A stretch of DNA of 64,000 bases, from positions 1,748,207 to 1,812,206 of the forward strand of contig NZ_CP021416.1 in NCBI RefSeq assembly GCF_002162315.1, in the 5' to 3' direction. The translations under genes were made by a program, and so were the position numbers. This stretch comes from Sulfurospirillum diekertiae (GTDB taxonomy: Bacteria > Campylobacterota > Campylobacteria > Campylobacterales > Sulfurospirillaceae). Shown in pieces: positions 38,008-45,835 of the stretch; the first letter of the stretch is position 1, and each line of letters opens with the position of its first letter. The notes below the pieces were generated by a model that had not been told where the DNA came from, ran no database searches, and saw nothing but the letters and a program-made list of their open reading frames with translations.

Positions 38008-38795
38008 TGAGTCCTATATCTAGCGCTGCCATTGTTAAAAGACAACTGCCCAGTTTTCGGTATTTTGATAAATTTTTTTGCTGTGCGTAATCAAGAAGTT
38101 TCATAAGCGTATAGAGAAATTTTTTAATCGTACGAAAGTTTCCTTTGGCATAGCGCGCAATGACTTTCGCCTCATGTGTAGAAAACATGAGGGCAATATC
38201 ACCATGCATATGGCCCATGAGCAATGTTTGAATATAACGCAGTATCTCATTTTCCTCAAGATTACCATATTCAATGACAAGCTTCGTACGTGTTTTAAAT
38301 TGCTTTTTATTCAGTAAAATGATACCCTCATCTTTGTGCATTGCCAATACAAATTGGAACAGTTTCGTGTCACTTAAAACAACGAATAAACTCAAATTGG
38401 TCATTATTTAACAGTTGTGCTTCATCAATAAAAATCGTGCACAACGTCCCTACGTAAGCTTCAAACAGATCATCTAAAAATTCGCCTTGGCTTTTATTTT
38501 TATCAAAGTTCATACCTCGCGCTTCATAAAGCTCTTTATAGAGATCGCGTGGATCAAAAAAAGGATGTTCAATCAAAACAGTAGTCGTTTTAAGGGCTGT
38601 TGCATGGTGCATGACTCGCATAATATGACTTTTCCCTACACCAGGATCACCAATAATAAACATAAGGGGAATAGCAGGATTGCCAATGGCTTCTTGGAGT
38701 TTATTTCGGGCAATTTCAGCACTTATGCTATCAAAATACAACGAAGGATCAACAGTATCTTTAAAAAACTCTTTTGCAGCTTCAAAATCTTTCAT
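37994..38795 (-). CDS. ExeA/MshM-like AAA ATPase, frameshifted as sequenced
   Basis: The first part has Walker A GDPGVGKSHIMRV and Walker B TIFIDEAQLL, then NDQFEFIR, after which the frame ends. The second part resumes with VLSDTKLFQFVLAMHKDEG and continues to a normal C terminus. Removing one base near 38380-38395 joins them into a 266-residue ATPase of the ExeA/MshM/CtsP family, which assist assembly of secretins or type II-like machines. Two separate genes are unlikely, because the break falls within the conserved DEAQ-to-LSDT stretch. It is preceded by a FliL-like exported protein gene with no gap, and followed by the TPR-like gene. Confidence 0.75.
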
Positions 38796-39302
38796 CTAGA
38801 AATTAACTGCTTTTTCTTCAGGAATGAGGGATCGTTTAGGAAGAGGAGGTGCTAGATTGAGTTGTGGTTGGGATTGATATTGCTGTTTGGGCGCACTATT
38901 TTGTTGCTGTTGTTGTTGGAAAACGCCCTCTTTTTTGATAGCATCAACAATTTCTTGGGTGGTTGGATTGCTCTTGACGGTTAGCTCTTGAATATACACC
39001 GAATCAATCACTAAATTATGTGTTTTTTTGGCATAAGCAATCAGTGTAGATTTCAAAAGCTCTTTTCCACGAGAGGTCACAAGGTCTTCTGCAAAATAAC
39101 TGCCTATGACAATATTGAGGGTATCAACAACTTTATGTTCATTTTTTTTGACATCATTGCCTTCAAAAACCAAACCAATGGTTACTTCAACAGGCTTTTT
39201 ATCGACCTTTGCAAAAACATTGGTTTTAAAATGCTCTAAAACCAATGTCTCTGCGAAAAGGCTTACATGTAAAAGTAAAATTGCTGTTAAAAGACGTTTC
39301 AT
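38796..39302 (-). CDS. Exported FliL-like hypothetical protein
   Basis: This 168-residue protein has a signal peptide (MKRLLTAILLLHVSLFAE). Part of the sequence (about 55-115, NIVIGSYFAEDLVTSRGKEL and AYAKKTHNLVIDSVYIQEL) resembles the periplasmic domain of the flagellar protein FliL. A poly-Gln and Pro-rich tail (QQQQQQ) follows. It ends directly at the ATPase start, so the two are coupled. The signal peptide's Leu-His-Val is encoded by a TTACATGTAA copy (39263). The function is unknown; it could be a periplasmic component of a pilus, secretion or uptake apparatus. Confidence 0.55.
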   Translation of the reverse strand: MKRLLTAILLLHVSLFAETLVLEHFKTNVFAKVDKKPVEVTIGLVFEGNDVKKNEHKVVDTLNIVIGSYFAEDLVTSRGKELLKSTLIAYAKKTHNLVIDSVYIQELTVKSNPTTQEIVDAIKKEGVFQQQQQQNSAPKQQYQSQPQLNLAPPLPKRSLIPEEKAVNF

Positions 39303-39313
39303 ACGACCCTTTT

Positions 39314-39823
39314 TTAGACTGATGTATCGAGCACACTTCCACCAAGTTCTTTGATTCTGGCATCAACTTTTTCGAGTGCTTTTTGCATTGTAGTATAACT
39401 AATTTCAGGTAATTTTCCACCCCAAAGTTTCTCAGCCTCTCCAAAACCTTGGAGCATTCCCGATCGTCCTGCTTGAAGTTTGGAAAGATCATCGCCTGCT
39501 CCATTAATGACAAAATCAGCAATACGTGCACTCGTTTGGGGAATACCAAAAAAACCATCATCTGCGACTAAGGACTTAGCCTCATCTTGACTCAACTGAC
39601 CAATAGGTTTGCCTTTATAACCAATATCAGCAAGAGTAAACGTATCGGCTTGAGTGCCAAAAGTCGTTTTAGACTCAGAGGCAACTTTTGCCATGTAGTC
39701 TGCTAAATAACTGTTGGTAATCTGCTTACCCGTTGTCAGTTTTTTATCTTTAGCGTTGACGTCTTGATTGCTTTGTGAGTAGGTTATCAAGCCTTTTGAT
39801 TCATACGAAATTTCTAGATTCAT
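39314..39823 (-). CDS. Conserved Campylobacterota protein, no known function
   Basis: This 169-residue soluble protein has the stretch GYKGKPIGQLSQDEAKSLVA, then FFGIPQTSARIADFVINGAG and GRSGMLQGFGEAEKLWGGKL. This wording is shared by a family I know in Campylobacter and relatives, sometimes misnamed as a hydrogenase-4 subunit. The N terminus is low in order. The family also looks flagellum-linked in places, but I do not assign a role. It is 11 bases upstream of the FliL-like gene and likely begins that operon. Confidence 0.6.
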   Translation of the reverse strand: MNLEISYESKGLITYSQSNQDVNAKDKKLTTGKQITNSYLADYMAKVASESKTTFGTQADTFTLADIGYKGKPIGQLSQDEAKSLVADDGFFGIPQTSARIADFVINGAGDDLSKLQAGRSGMLQGFGEAEKLWGGKLPEISYTTMQKALEKVDARIKELGGSVLDTSV

Positions 39824-39862
39824 AATTGCCCCCTTAAACCTGTTTCTTTTACATGTAAATCG

Positions 39863-41191
39863 TCAAAATTCATCAAAAAGTGAATCGCTCTTAATTTCTT
39901 CTATTTTCAAAATATCTGATTTTTGGTAAAACTCCCCTACTTTGGGTGAGACTTGCACACACCGCGTCAAATGCTCATAAAATCGTTGATAATGGTAGTC
40001 GAGCAGAAGCTGTTTTGGGTAACGTGCTCTTGAAATTGCGACGTAAAATTGGCTTTTTTCAAAGATGTTGTTGATGTTACAGACCAAAGAGTCAATGCTC
40101 ATGCCTTGAGACTTATGAATCGTGATAGCATAGGCGAGCTTTAAAGGAAACTGCTCAATGGAAACGAGCGGTTTTTCTTTGACTTCACCCTCCATCACCA
40201 CATTTTCATGCAAGGTGTACTCTTGGCGCTCCACTTTGACAAATTCGCCCGCTTTTTCCACGATGACCTCATTTTCATCAATCGCTTTAATAATGCCTCG
40301 CTCGCCATTGTAGTATTTGCCCCACTTATTGGTACAAAAAAGCACCTTTGCACCCACTTTTAAGGTCAAGTCCACAGGAATCGGAAGTGCGTTTTTCCAG
40401 CCTTCTATTTTGTTTACATGTAAAGACTGTTCATGCACTTTTTCTTTGGCTTTCAGCACGATGGGCTCGCTCTCAATCTGTGCCAATTTCTGGATGTTGA
40501 GCATCTCCGCTTCTTTGTTTCTGCCAAACAAAACCGTTGGGTCATCATCCCAAACACCGACATTGGTGCGCAAAGCTTCTAAGTATTCGAGTGTGTCGCT
40601 ATCCAGTATGCCTCGTCGTATCTTTCCAAGGTGAGAAAAGAAAAGCACATCGTGTGTTCGTTTCGTGATGGTCAGCTCCACCACCACAGGCTCAAACGCA
40701 TTCCATGAACTGCTCTCAAACGCATATTCAAAACCGCCCCATAAGCTATTTTCTTTGCCTTTGGAAACAGGCGGCAGTTGAAAAAAGTCGCCCACAAAAA
40801 GCACACTTCCCTCAAAATTGGCATTACGAAGACGATAATAGATCATATCAAGCAAATCAGCCGAAACCATGCTAATCTCATCAATGACTAAAAGATCGCA
40901 TCTCGTGAGCACTTTTTTAATTTCAGTAAGTCTTGCCTTGGCGTAACGGTCATGGCGAGTGAGCTCATCAAGATGGTTGCAGATGCCAAAGGCAAAAAAG
41001 CTGTGCAAAGTTTGACCACCCACATTAACCGCACTCACCCCTGTACTTCCAAGAACGACGACCTGTTTGCCTACTTTTCTTAGCTCCGTAACAATTTCAC
41101 CCACCAGATAGCTTTTGCCCACACCCGCACCACCCGTAAGCAGTACATTGTCCTTTTTTAAAATATCGATGAGTTTTTGTGCTAAGTTCAA
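39863..41191 (-). CDS. PIF1-like / RecD-type DNA helicase
   Basis: This 442-residue superfamily 1B helicase (5'-3' type) has Walker A GGAGVGKSYLVGEI near the start, STGVSAVNVGGQTLHSFFAF, Walker B LVIDEISMVSADLLDMI, FVGDFFQLPPV, a beta-barrel-like insert, then ITIHKSQGMSIDSL and FYVAISRARYPKQLLL. These fit the bacterial PIF1 family, which unwinds structured DNA such as G-quadruplexes and acts in recombination. The gene stands alone. A TTACATGTAA copy encodes its Leu-His-Val (40414), with another in the gap after its stop (39849). Confidence 0.88.
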   Translation of the reverse strand: MNLAQKLIDILKKDNVLLTGGAGVGKSYLVGEIVTELRKVGKQVVVLGSTGVSAVNVGGQTLHSFFAFGICNHLDELTRHDRYAKARLTEIKKVLTRCDLLVIDEISMVSADLLDMIYYRLRNANFEGSVLFVGDFFQLPPVSKGKENSLWGGFEYAFESSSWNAFEPVVVELTITKRTHDVLFFSHLGKIRRGILDSDTLEYLEALRTNVGVWDDDPTVLFGRNKEAEMLNIQKLAQIESEPIVLKAKEKVHEQSLHVNKIEGWKNALPIPVDLTLKVGAKVLFCTNKWGKYYNGERGIIKAIDENEVIVEKAGEFVKVERQEYTLHENVVMEGEVKEKPLVSIEQFPLKLAYAITIHKSQGMSIDSLVCNINNIFEKSQFYVAISRARYPKQLLLDYHYQRFYEHLTRCVQVSPKVGEFYQKSDILKIEEIKSDSLFDEF

Positions 41192-41250
41192 AGAGGCTTC
41201 CTAAGTTGTTTTTGGTATTATAGCACTTACAAAAGGAAGGACTTAAAACG

Positions 41251-43257
41251 ATGTCAATACGAAATATGTTTCTTTTTATATGTACACTTTTTCTCTTAAG
41301 CGGTTGTGCCACAAAAGAACCCTCAGCGCAGACGTTTGTCGCAGAGAAAAGCACTTCAAAAGCAATGCTCCTTTACCCTCAAAATGTAGACTTTTTAGCA
41401 CAAAACATTACACCTCAGAGCGTTGCACAAGACGATTTTACCTACCGCTACTATTCACCATGGTTTAAAACCCATGTCAGCCATGATAAAGAAGATGCAC
41501 TCTGGGCAAATCGCTCGTATGGACTGAAAAATCGCTATTATGGTGAAAACTTACAACTCATTGATGGCGCTGAGATTGATGCTATCATCAATGCGACGAA
41601 CGTAGAAGCCTATGGAAGTATCAACGCCCATGCGATTATGATCCAAAATGCGCAAATGCGTAACCTCCCAACAGAAAAACCTTTTTTCAAAAAAACAACC
41701 TTACCGGGTGAAGGGTACCCGTTTGATTACTTGCAAACGTCACGCATTCATGTCGCTGAGCCTATTATCATCTCGCACTACAGTAAAGACGGTGCTTGGG
41801 CGTTTGTGGAGAGCTCTTTTGCTTCGGGTTGGCTTCCTGTAGAGAGTTTCGTGCTTGTGAATGCGAGAGAGCGTACCGAATTTTTAAGCGCCAAAAAAAT
41901 CGCTATTGTAAAAGACAATGTACCTCTTTATAATGCACAACAACGTTTCATCACTTACGCCAAAGTGGGTGCTATTTTACCTATCAGCAGCGAAGATGAC
42001 AACTTTTTTCATGCCTACATATACACTCACGATGCCGCATTTAATGCCCAAAAATTGGAGCTCCATGTTCCCAAAAGTTTTGCACAAATCGTACCTATCG
42101 ACTTTAGCAAAGAGAGCATCAGCAAAATTGGAGATCAACTCTTAGGCGAAAAATACGGATGGGGTGGATACCTTGCCAATCGTGACTGTTCTGCTATGAC
42201 GCGTGACTTTCTCTCCCCTTTTGGCATTTGGATTCCTAGGAATTCCGCTGCACAAAAAAGTTTTGGAGAGTATGTTTCACTGAAAGATTTAACACCCAAG
42301 GAGAAAGAAGCGATGATACTCAAAAATGGCATAGCCTTTTTAAGCCTCATTTACCTCAAAGGTCATATCATGCTTTATGCCGGAGAATTTGAAGGAAAAG
42401 CCCTTGTCATGCAAAATATCTGGGGTGTAAGAACGATGGAAGATGGGAAAGAGGGTCGCAATGTCATCGGTAAAGCGATCATCTCAGACCTCTATGTGGG
42501 AGCCAATCAAGAAAATGTGCCAGAAAAAGGACTGCTCATTAACCGCGTTGAGGGCATCATGATCAAGCCTGCCAATCCAAAAAGCAATAATCTCGTTTCC
42601 AAATACCCCAGCGTGAAAACCATCAAAGACAACACCGTTTTTTTTATGGATGGAAGCTCACTGCCATATGATGATAAAAAAGTGAAGACATTTGATGAAA
42701 GACTTGAAAATGCGGACATCGAAGATATGTTTAACCAAAAATACCCTGCCTTTGCACCCATCACAGACCCTGCGCTCAATGATGATCCCGGTCGTTTTCG
42801 CAATGATACCTTTTTGAAAAAACTCTACGGTTCCAGTAAAAGTGAGATCGAGAAAAATCTTACCACCGTAAACTGGCTTCCCAACCACGGAGGCACAAAA
42901 CTCAAGTTTAACAAAAATGAAAATGCAAGCGCACAACTTCAAAAAGTCTCTGATGAGCTTGATCGTTTGCCCGAAGAGTACATGAAATATCTCAAAAAAG
43001 TCGATGGCACCTACTTCTTTCGCAAAATCGCCAAAACAGAGCGCCTCAGTGCCCACAGTTACGGAATTGCCATAGACCTCGACACTCACTACTCACGCTA
43101 CTGGCAATGGGACAAAACCCATAATTTTCACAATGAATTCCCCAAAGAAATCGTCGATATTTTTGAAAAACACGGCTTTGTCTGGGGCGGAAGATGGTAC
43201 CACTACGACACCATGCACTTTGAGTATCGTCCTGAGTTATTTGAGAGTATAGATTAA
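41251..43257 (+). CDS. Lipoprotein fusing SH3, NlpC/P60 and M15 peptidase domains
   Basis: This 668-residue outer or periplasmic lipoprotein probably cuts peptidoglycan at two different bonds. A lipobox (LLSGC, Cys19) ends the signal peptide. Two SH3-like regions (about 110-280) follow. Then comes an NlpC/P60 domain with Cys313 (NRDCSAMTRDF) and His372 (KGHIMLYAG), then a VanY/DdcB-like M15 metallopeptidase with likely zinc ligands His602 (SAHSYGIAID), Asp609 and His656 (TMHFEYRPEL). All catalytic residues look intact in both halves. The pairing of an endopeptidase and a carboxypeptidase in one chain is unusual. It has its own promoter region and a palindromic terminator. Confidence 0.85.
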   Translation: MSIRNMFLFICTLFLLSGCATKEPSAQTFVAEKSTSKAMLLYPQNVDFLAQNITPQSVAQDDFTYRYYSPWFKTHVSHDKEDALWANRSYGLKNRYYGENLQLIDGAEIDAIINATNVEAYGSINAHAIMIQNAQMRNLPTEKPFFKKTTLPGEGYPFDYLQTSRIHVAEPIIISHYSKDGAWAFVESSFASGWLPVESFVLVNARERTEFLSAKKIAIVKDNVPLYNAQQRFITYAKVGAILPISSEDDNFFHAYIYTHDAAFNAQKLELHVPKSFAQIVPIDFSKESISKIGDQLLGEKYGWGGYLANRDCSAMTRDFLSPFGIWIPRNSAAQKSFGEYVSLKDLTPKEKEAMILKNGIAFLSLIYLKGHIMLYAGEFEGKALVMQNIWGVRTMEDGKEGRNVIGKAIISDLYVGANQENVPEKGLLINRVEGIMIKPANPKSNNLVSKYPSVKTIKDNTVFFMDGSSLPYDDKKVKTFDERLENADIEDMFNQKYPAFAPITDPALNDDPGRFRNDTFLKKLYGSSKSEIEKNLTTVNWLPNHGGTKLKFNKNENASAQLQKVSDELDRLPEEYMKYLKKVDGTYFFRKIAKTERLSAHSYGIAIDLDTHYSRYWQWDKTHNFHNEFPKEIVDIFEKHGFVWGGRWYHYDTMHFEYRPELFESID

Positions 43258-43259
43258 AT

Positions 43260-43287
43260 ATAAGAGCTTTACATGTAAAGCTCTTAT
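43260..43287. terminator. 28-bp perfect palindrome terminator centred on TTACATGTAA
   Basis: ATAAGAGCTTTACATGTAAA and its continuation form an exact palindrome at 43260-43287. It lies between the converging murein-hydrolase and DUF1737 genes. Together with the sites at 5993, 21089 and 30723 it shows the iterated palindrome serving as, or sitting in, terminators. Confidence 0.7.
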
Positions 43288-43472
43288 TTCGTAAATCCGC
43301 ACGCCTTTATATCTTTGTCATCTTCTTTCACAATCGCTTGCGCGGCAATCACTGTTTGACCATTAAACGTTACAGCTGGGTTTCCATGTAACTTCCAACC
43401 GTTATTTAAAAACTCCGTAATCCTCGCACAGAAGGTTGAATCATCCGGTCCTGTAACTAATTTATACTGCAT
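43284..43472 (-). CDS. DUF1737 small protein
   Basis: This 62-residue protein matches the DUF1737 pattern: MQYKLVTGPDDSTFCARITE, then GWKLHGNPAVTFNG and QAIVKEDD near the end. The family is found in many proteobacteria, with no established function. The start follows AAGGAGT. It converges on the murein hydrolase, sharing its palindromic terminator. Its short C-terminal tail CGFTK echoes, probably by chance, the Cys-rich tail of the neighbouring peroxidase. Confidence 0.8.
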   Translation of the reverse strand: MQYKLVTGPDDSTFCARITEFLNNGWKLHGNPAVTFNGQTVIAAQAIVKEDDKDIKACGFTK

Positions 43473-43630
43473 TTTTACTCCTTGAAGTGAACTATTGAAC
43501 TATTGAACTATTTTACATTAAATTTTTGTTTAATTCTGCTTAATTCTAACAAAACCTAGATGTAGATCAAGGTTTTTTTGTTTTAAATGAGATAAAATGA
43601 CTCCCATATAAAACAATTGAAAGGATAACC

Positions 43631-44191
43631 ATGACATTTACCGCAAAAATAGACAAAACAGCCCTCAAAGGCACACCCGTGAAACTGGAAGGAACCTTCC
43701 AAGAAGTAGGAAACTATGCGCCACTTGTTAAAATACTTACACCCGACTTACAAGAAAAAACCATCGGTGGAGAGAGTAACAAAGCACAACTCATCATCGC
43801 GGTACCGTCCTTAGACACACCTGTGTGTGACGCAGAAGCAAGGCGTTTTAACCAAGAAGTGGCAAAGCATGAAAACATTGATACGACCATTATCTCAATG
43901 GACTTACCTTTCGCGGCAGCAAAATTTTGCAATGTAGCTAGCATCGCAAATCTAAGTGTAGGAAGTGACTTTAGAGACCATGCGTTTGCTAAAGCTTACG
44001 GTGTTTTAATCAAAGACGGTGCTTTACAAGGTTTATGTGCGAGAGCGATTTTTGTGATCAGCAAAGATGGCAAGATTGTGTACAAACAGGTGGTTCCTGA
44101 GATTACGGAAGAACCTAATTATGACGAAGCGCTAAATGCCGCTATCGATGCAGCCAACAGAGGGGCTAGTTGTTGTGGTTTTTGTCAGTAG
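43631..44191 (+). CDS. tpx: Thiol peroxidase Tpx with Cys-rich C-terminal tail
   Basis: Tpx is an atypical 2-Cys peroxiredoxin that reduces peroxides in the periplasm or cytosol using thioredoxin. The peroxidatic Cys66 lies in SLDTPVCDAEARRFN and the resolving Cys100 in KFCNVASI, 34 residues apart as in E. coli. The 186-residue product is longer than usual (about 165-175) and ends GASCCGFCQ, an extra tail with three cysteines that could bind metal or take part in reduction. The start follows GAAAGGATAACC. The NnrS gene begins inside its last bases. Confidence 0.92.
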   Translation: MTFTAKIDKTALKGTPVKLEGTFQEVGNYAPLVKILTPDLQEKTIGGESNKAQLIIAVPSLDTPVCDAEARRFNQEVAKHENIDTTIISMDLPFAAAKFCNVASIANLSVGSDFRDHAFAKAYGVLIKDGALQGLCARAIFVISKDGKIVYKQVVPEITEEPNYDEALNAAIDAANRGASCCGFCQ

Positions 44192-45374
44192 TTTAACCCC
44201 ACCAGAGCCGCCTAAGACGACGGCTCTTCAAAACCTTGCCGCTCAGCCACACCGCATTTTTTTCTTTGCGGGCGTGGTACAAAGCGTACTCTTTGTTGCG
44301 CTTATTGGTCTGCAATACGCAGGTCTTTTAAGTTTACATGTAAGCGTTGGACTCTACCATGCTTACGCCATGACGTTCATCGTCTTTACGCAGTTTTTTG
44401 CAGGTTTTTTGCTCACAACGTTTCCACGCTACCTTTCGCGTCCAGCAGCATCGCCTAAAGCGTATCTGCCCATTGCATGGATGATCAATGGTGGCGGACT
44501 TTTATTTATAGCCCTCTCATTTGTCTCAGAGATCGCACTCGTTGCTTCGATGCTGGTTATCTTGGCAGGTTATGTGAAACTCTGTTTGCTATTACTCGAG
44601 TTTCAAACCAAAAGTACGGTTACCAATAAAACCGATACCACATGGATGCTTAGAGCCTTTGCACTGGGACTTGTGGGGCAAATACTCTTCATCGCTGATC
44701 CCTTTCTTCCGACCTATGCTCTAGCACTGGGCGTTAGTTTTTATCTCTACCTCTTTTTTATCGTGCTCATCGTTTCTCAAAAGATGATGCCCTTTTTCGC
44801 TGCCAATACCATCATCGGCTACACGATGAACAAAAGCAAACACTTTTTACTCTTCGTTTGTGTGGCACTCATGCTCAAAGTGATTTTAGAAGCCTTAAGC
44901 ATCAACGCTTTTGTGGCGGACAGTGCGCTCTTTGGCATCATGACCTATGAACTTTTAAAATGGCGTCTACCCTTTCAAAAATCCCCCGCTATTTTATGGG
45001 TGCTTTTTCTCTCCATTTGGTGGGTCCCTGTGGGATTTGGACTTTTTGTGGTGCAAGACTTTAGCGCACTGGTTGGACATGCTATTTACTTGGAAAAATC
45101 TCCTCTGCATGCCTTAGCACTTGGTTATTTTACAACCGTTCTTGTGGGTTTTGGTACCAGAGTCATTTTGGGGCATTCTGGGCGCACACCAAAAGCCGAT
45201 GCGTATGCAGTGACACTTTTTGGACTCATTCAAGCAATGGCACTCATACGCATTCTTGCAGGTATTTTTCCTCAATTTGGATATTTGCATGCCGTCTTGA
45301 CAGTGGCAGTTCTGTGGATTGTGATCTTTGGGTTATGGTCGAAGCGGTATATTCATATTTTATTTGAGAAGTAA
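44175..45374 (+). CDS. nnrS: NnrS family membrane protein
   Basis: NnrS is a heme- and copper-containing membrane protein linked to tolerance of nitric oxide and nitrosative stress. The product has about twelve hydrophobic segments and the family wording AQPHRIFFFAGV near the N terminus, VGLYHAYAMTF, KMMPFFAANTI and LHALALGYFTTVLVGFGTRV. I chose the GTG at 44175 (399 residues), which overlaps tpx by 17 bases; an ATG at 44136 is the other option. Coupling to tpx suggests a joint oxidative/nitrosative stress unit. A TTACATGTAA copy encodes its Leu-His-Val at 44334. Confidence 0.9.
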   Translation: MVFVSSLTPPEPPKTTALQNLAAQPHRIFFFAGVVQSVLFVALIGLQYAGLLSLHVSVGLYHAYAMTFIVFTQFFAGFLLTTFPRYLSRPAASPKAYLPIAWMINGGGLLFIALSFVSEIALVASMLVILAGYVKLCLLLLEFQTKSTVTNKTDTTWMLRAFALGLVGQILFIADPFLPTYALALGVSFYLYLFFIVLIVSQKMMPFFAANTIIGYTMNKSKHFLLFVCVALMLKVILEALSINAFVADSALFGIMTYELLKWRLPFQKSPAILWVLFLSIWWVPVGFGLFVVQDFSALVGHAIYLEKSPLHALALGYFTTVLVGFGTRVILGHSGRTPKADAYAVTLFGLIQAMALIRILAGIFPQFGYLHAVLTVAVLWIVIFGLWSKRYIHILFEK

Positions 45375-45382
45375 CGCATTGT

Positions 45383-45405
45383 GTGAGCCCAAATATAGGG
45401 CTCAC
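45383..45405 (+). terminator. Terminator-like hairpin after nnrS
   Basis: GTGAGCCC (45383-45390) and GGGCTCAC (45398-45405) flank a 7-base loop just after the nnrS stop. A short pyrimidine run and a TTACATGTAA (45410) follow. Confidence 0.6.
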
Positions 45406-45469
45406 CTCTTTACATGTAAACGATAATTAACGAGCCAAAGGCGCGTGGGCACTCTGCCGAAGAGAACCC

Positions 45470-45508
45470 AGTGTTAACGTAGTTTTTAAAGCTTCGCTTT
45501 AAAAGCGT
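45470..45508 (+). repeat. Structured repeat, copy 1 (flanks copZ)
   Basis: AGTGTTAACGTAG (45470-45482) is followed by a hairpin with stem TTTTAAAGC / GCTTTAAAA (45484-45492 and 45496-45504) and then GCGT. A second, inverted copy lies on the other side of copZ at 45755-45794. The stems differ in sequence but keep pairing. The hairpin also suits a terminator for copZ. Confidence 0.5.
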
Positions 45509-45522
45509 GTCAGAATTTAAAA

Positions 45523-45729
45523 TTATGAAACGACTTCAAATCCTGCTTCATCGATTGCTTTTTCAAACACACTGATGTCAATCGGCGCATCGTACTCGAT
45601 GATGGTTTTACCGCTTGCGAGATCAACATTGACGCTTTTAACCCCTCTGATTCCTTCTAAAACACCTTTGACGCTTTTAACGCATCCTCCACAACTCATT
45701 CCTTTAACCACTAACGTGATGGTTGCCAT
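45523..45729 (-). CDS. copZ: Copper chaperone CopZ (heavy-metal-associated domain)
   Basis: This 68-residue single HMA domain has the metal-binding loop GMSCGGCVKSVKG (Cys residues 12 and 15) and the usual ferredoxin-like fold pattern ending DEAGFEVVS. It would deliver Cu(I) to the adjacent CopA. The ATG follows AAAGGATAAACA. It lies 106 bases after copA on the same strand and is flanked by two copies of a small structured repeat. Confidence 0.92.
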   Translation of the reverse strand: MATITLVVKGMSCGGCVKSVKGVLEGIRGVKSVNVDLASGKTIIEYDAPIDISVFEKAIDEAGFEVVS

Positions 45730-45754
45730 TGTTTATCCTTTATTTATTTTTATA

Positions 45755-45794
45755 ACGCTTCTTAGGCAAAGCCCAAGAAGCTACGTTAGCCACT
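45755..45794 (-). repeat. Structured repeat, copy 2 (between copA and copZ)
   Basis: Read on the minus strand: AGTGGCTAACGTAG, then a hairpin with stem CTTCTT..GGC / GCC..AAGAAG, then GCGT. It aligns to copy 1 on the opposite strand, with paired changes in the stem. A separate small hairpin, GCCTCTTTCGAGGC, lies next to it near 45811-45824 at the end of copA. Confidence 0.5.
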
Positions 45795-45835
45795 AGGGCA
45801 CTAAAGCTTGCCTCTTTCGAGGCAGAAAAATGTGT

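Noticed and set aside
37994..38795. Two separate genes (ATPase front half and a second protein)
   Set aside because: The halves join exactly within a conserved stretch of one ATPase family, so a single frameshifted gene is the better reading.
39314..39823. Hydrogenase-4 component G
   Set aside because: I recall this label on relatives, but nothing in the sequence or its neighbours supports a hydrogenase link.
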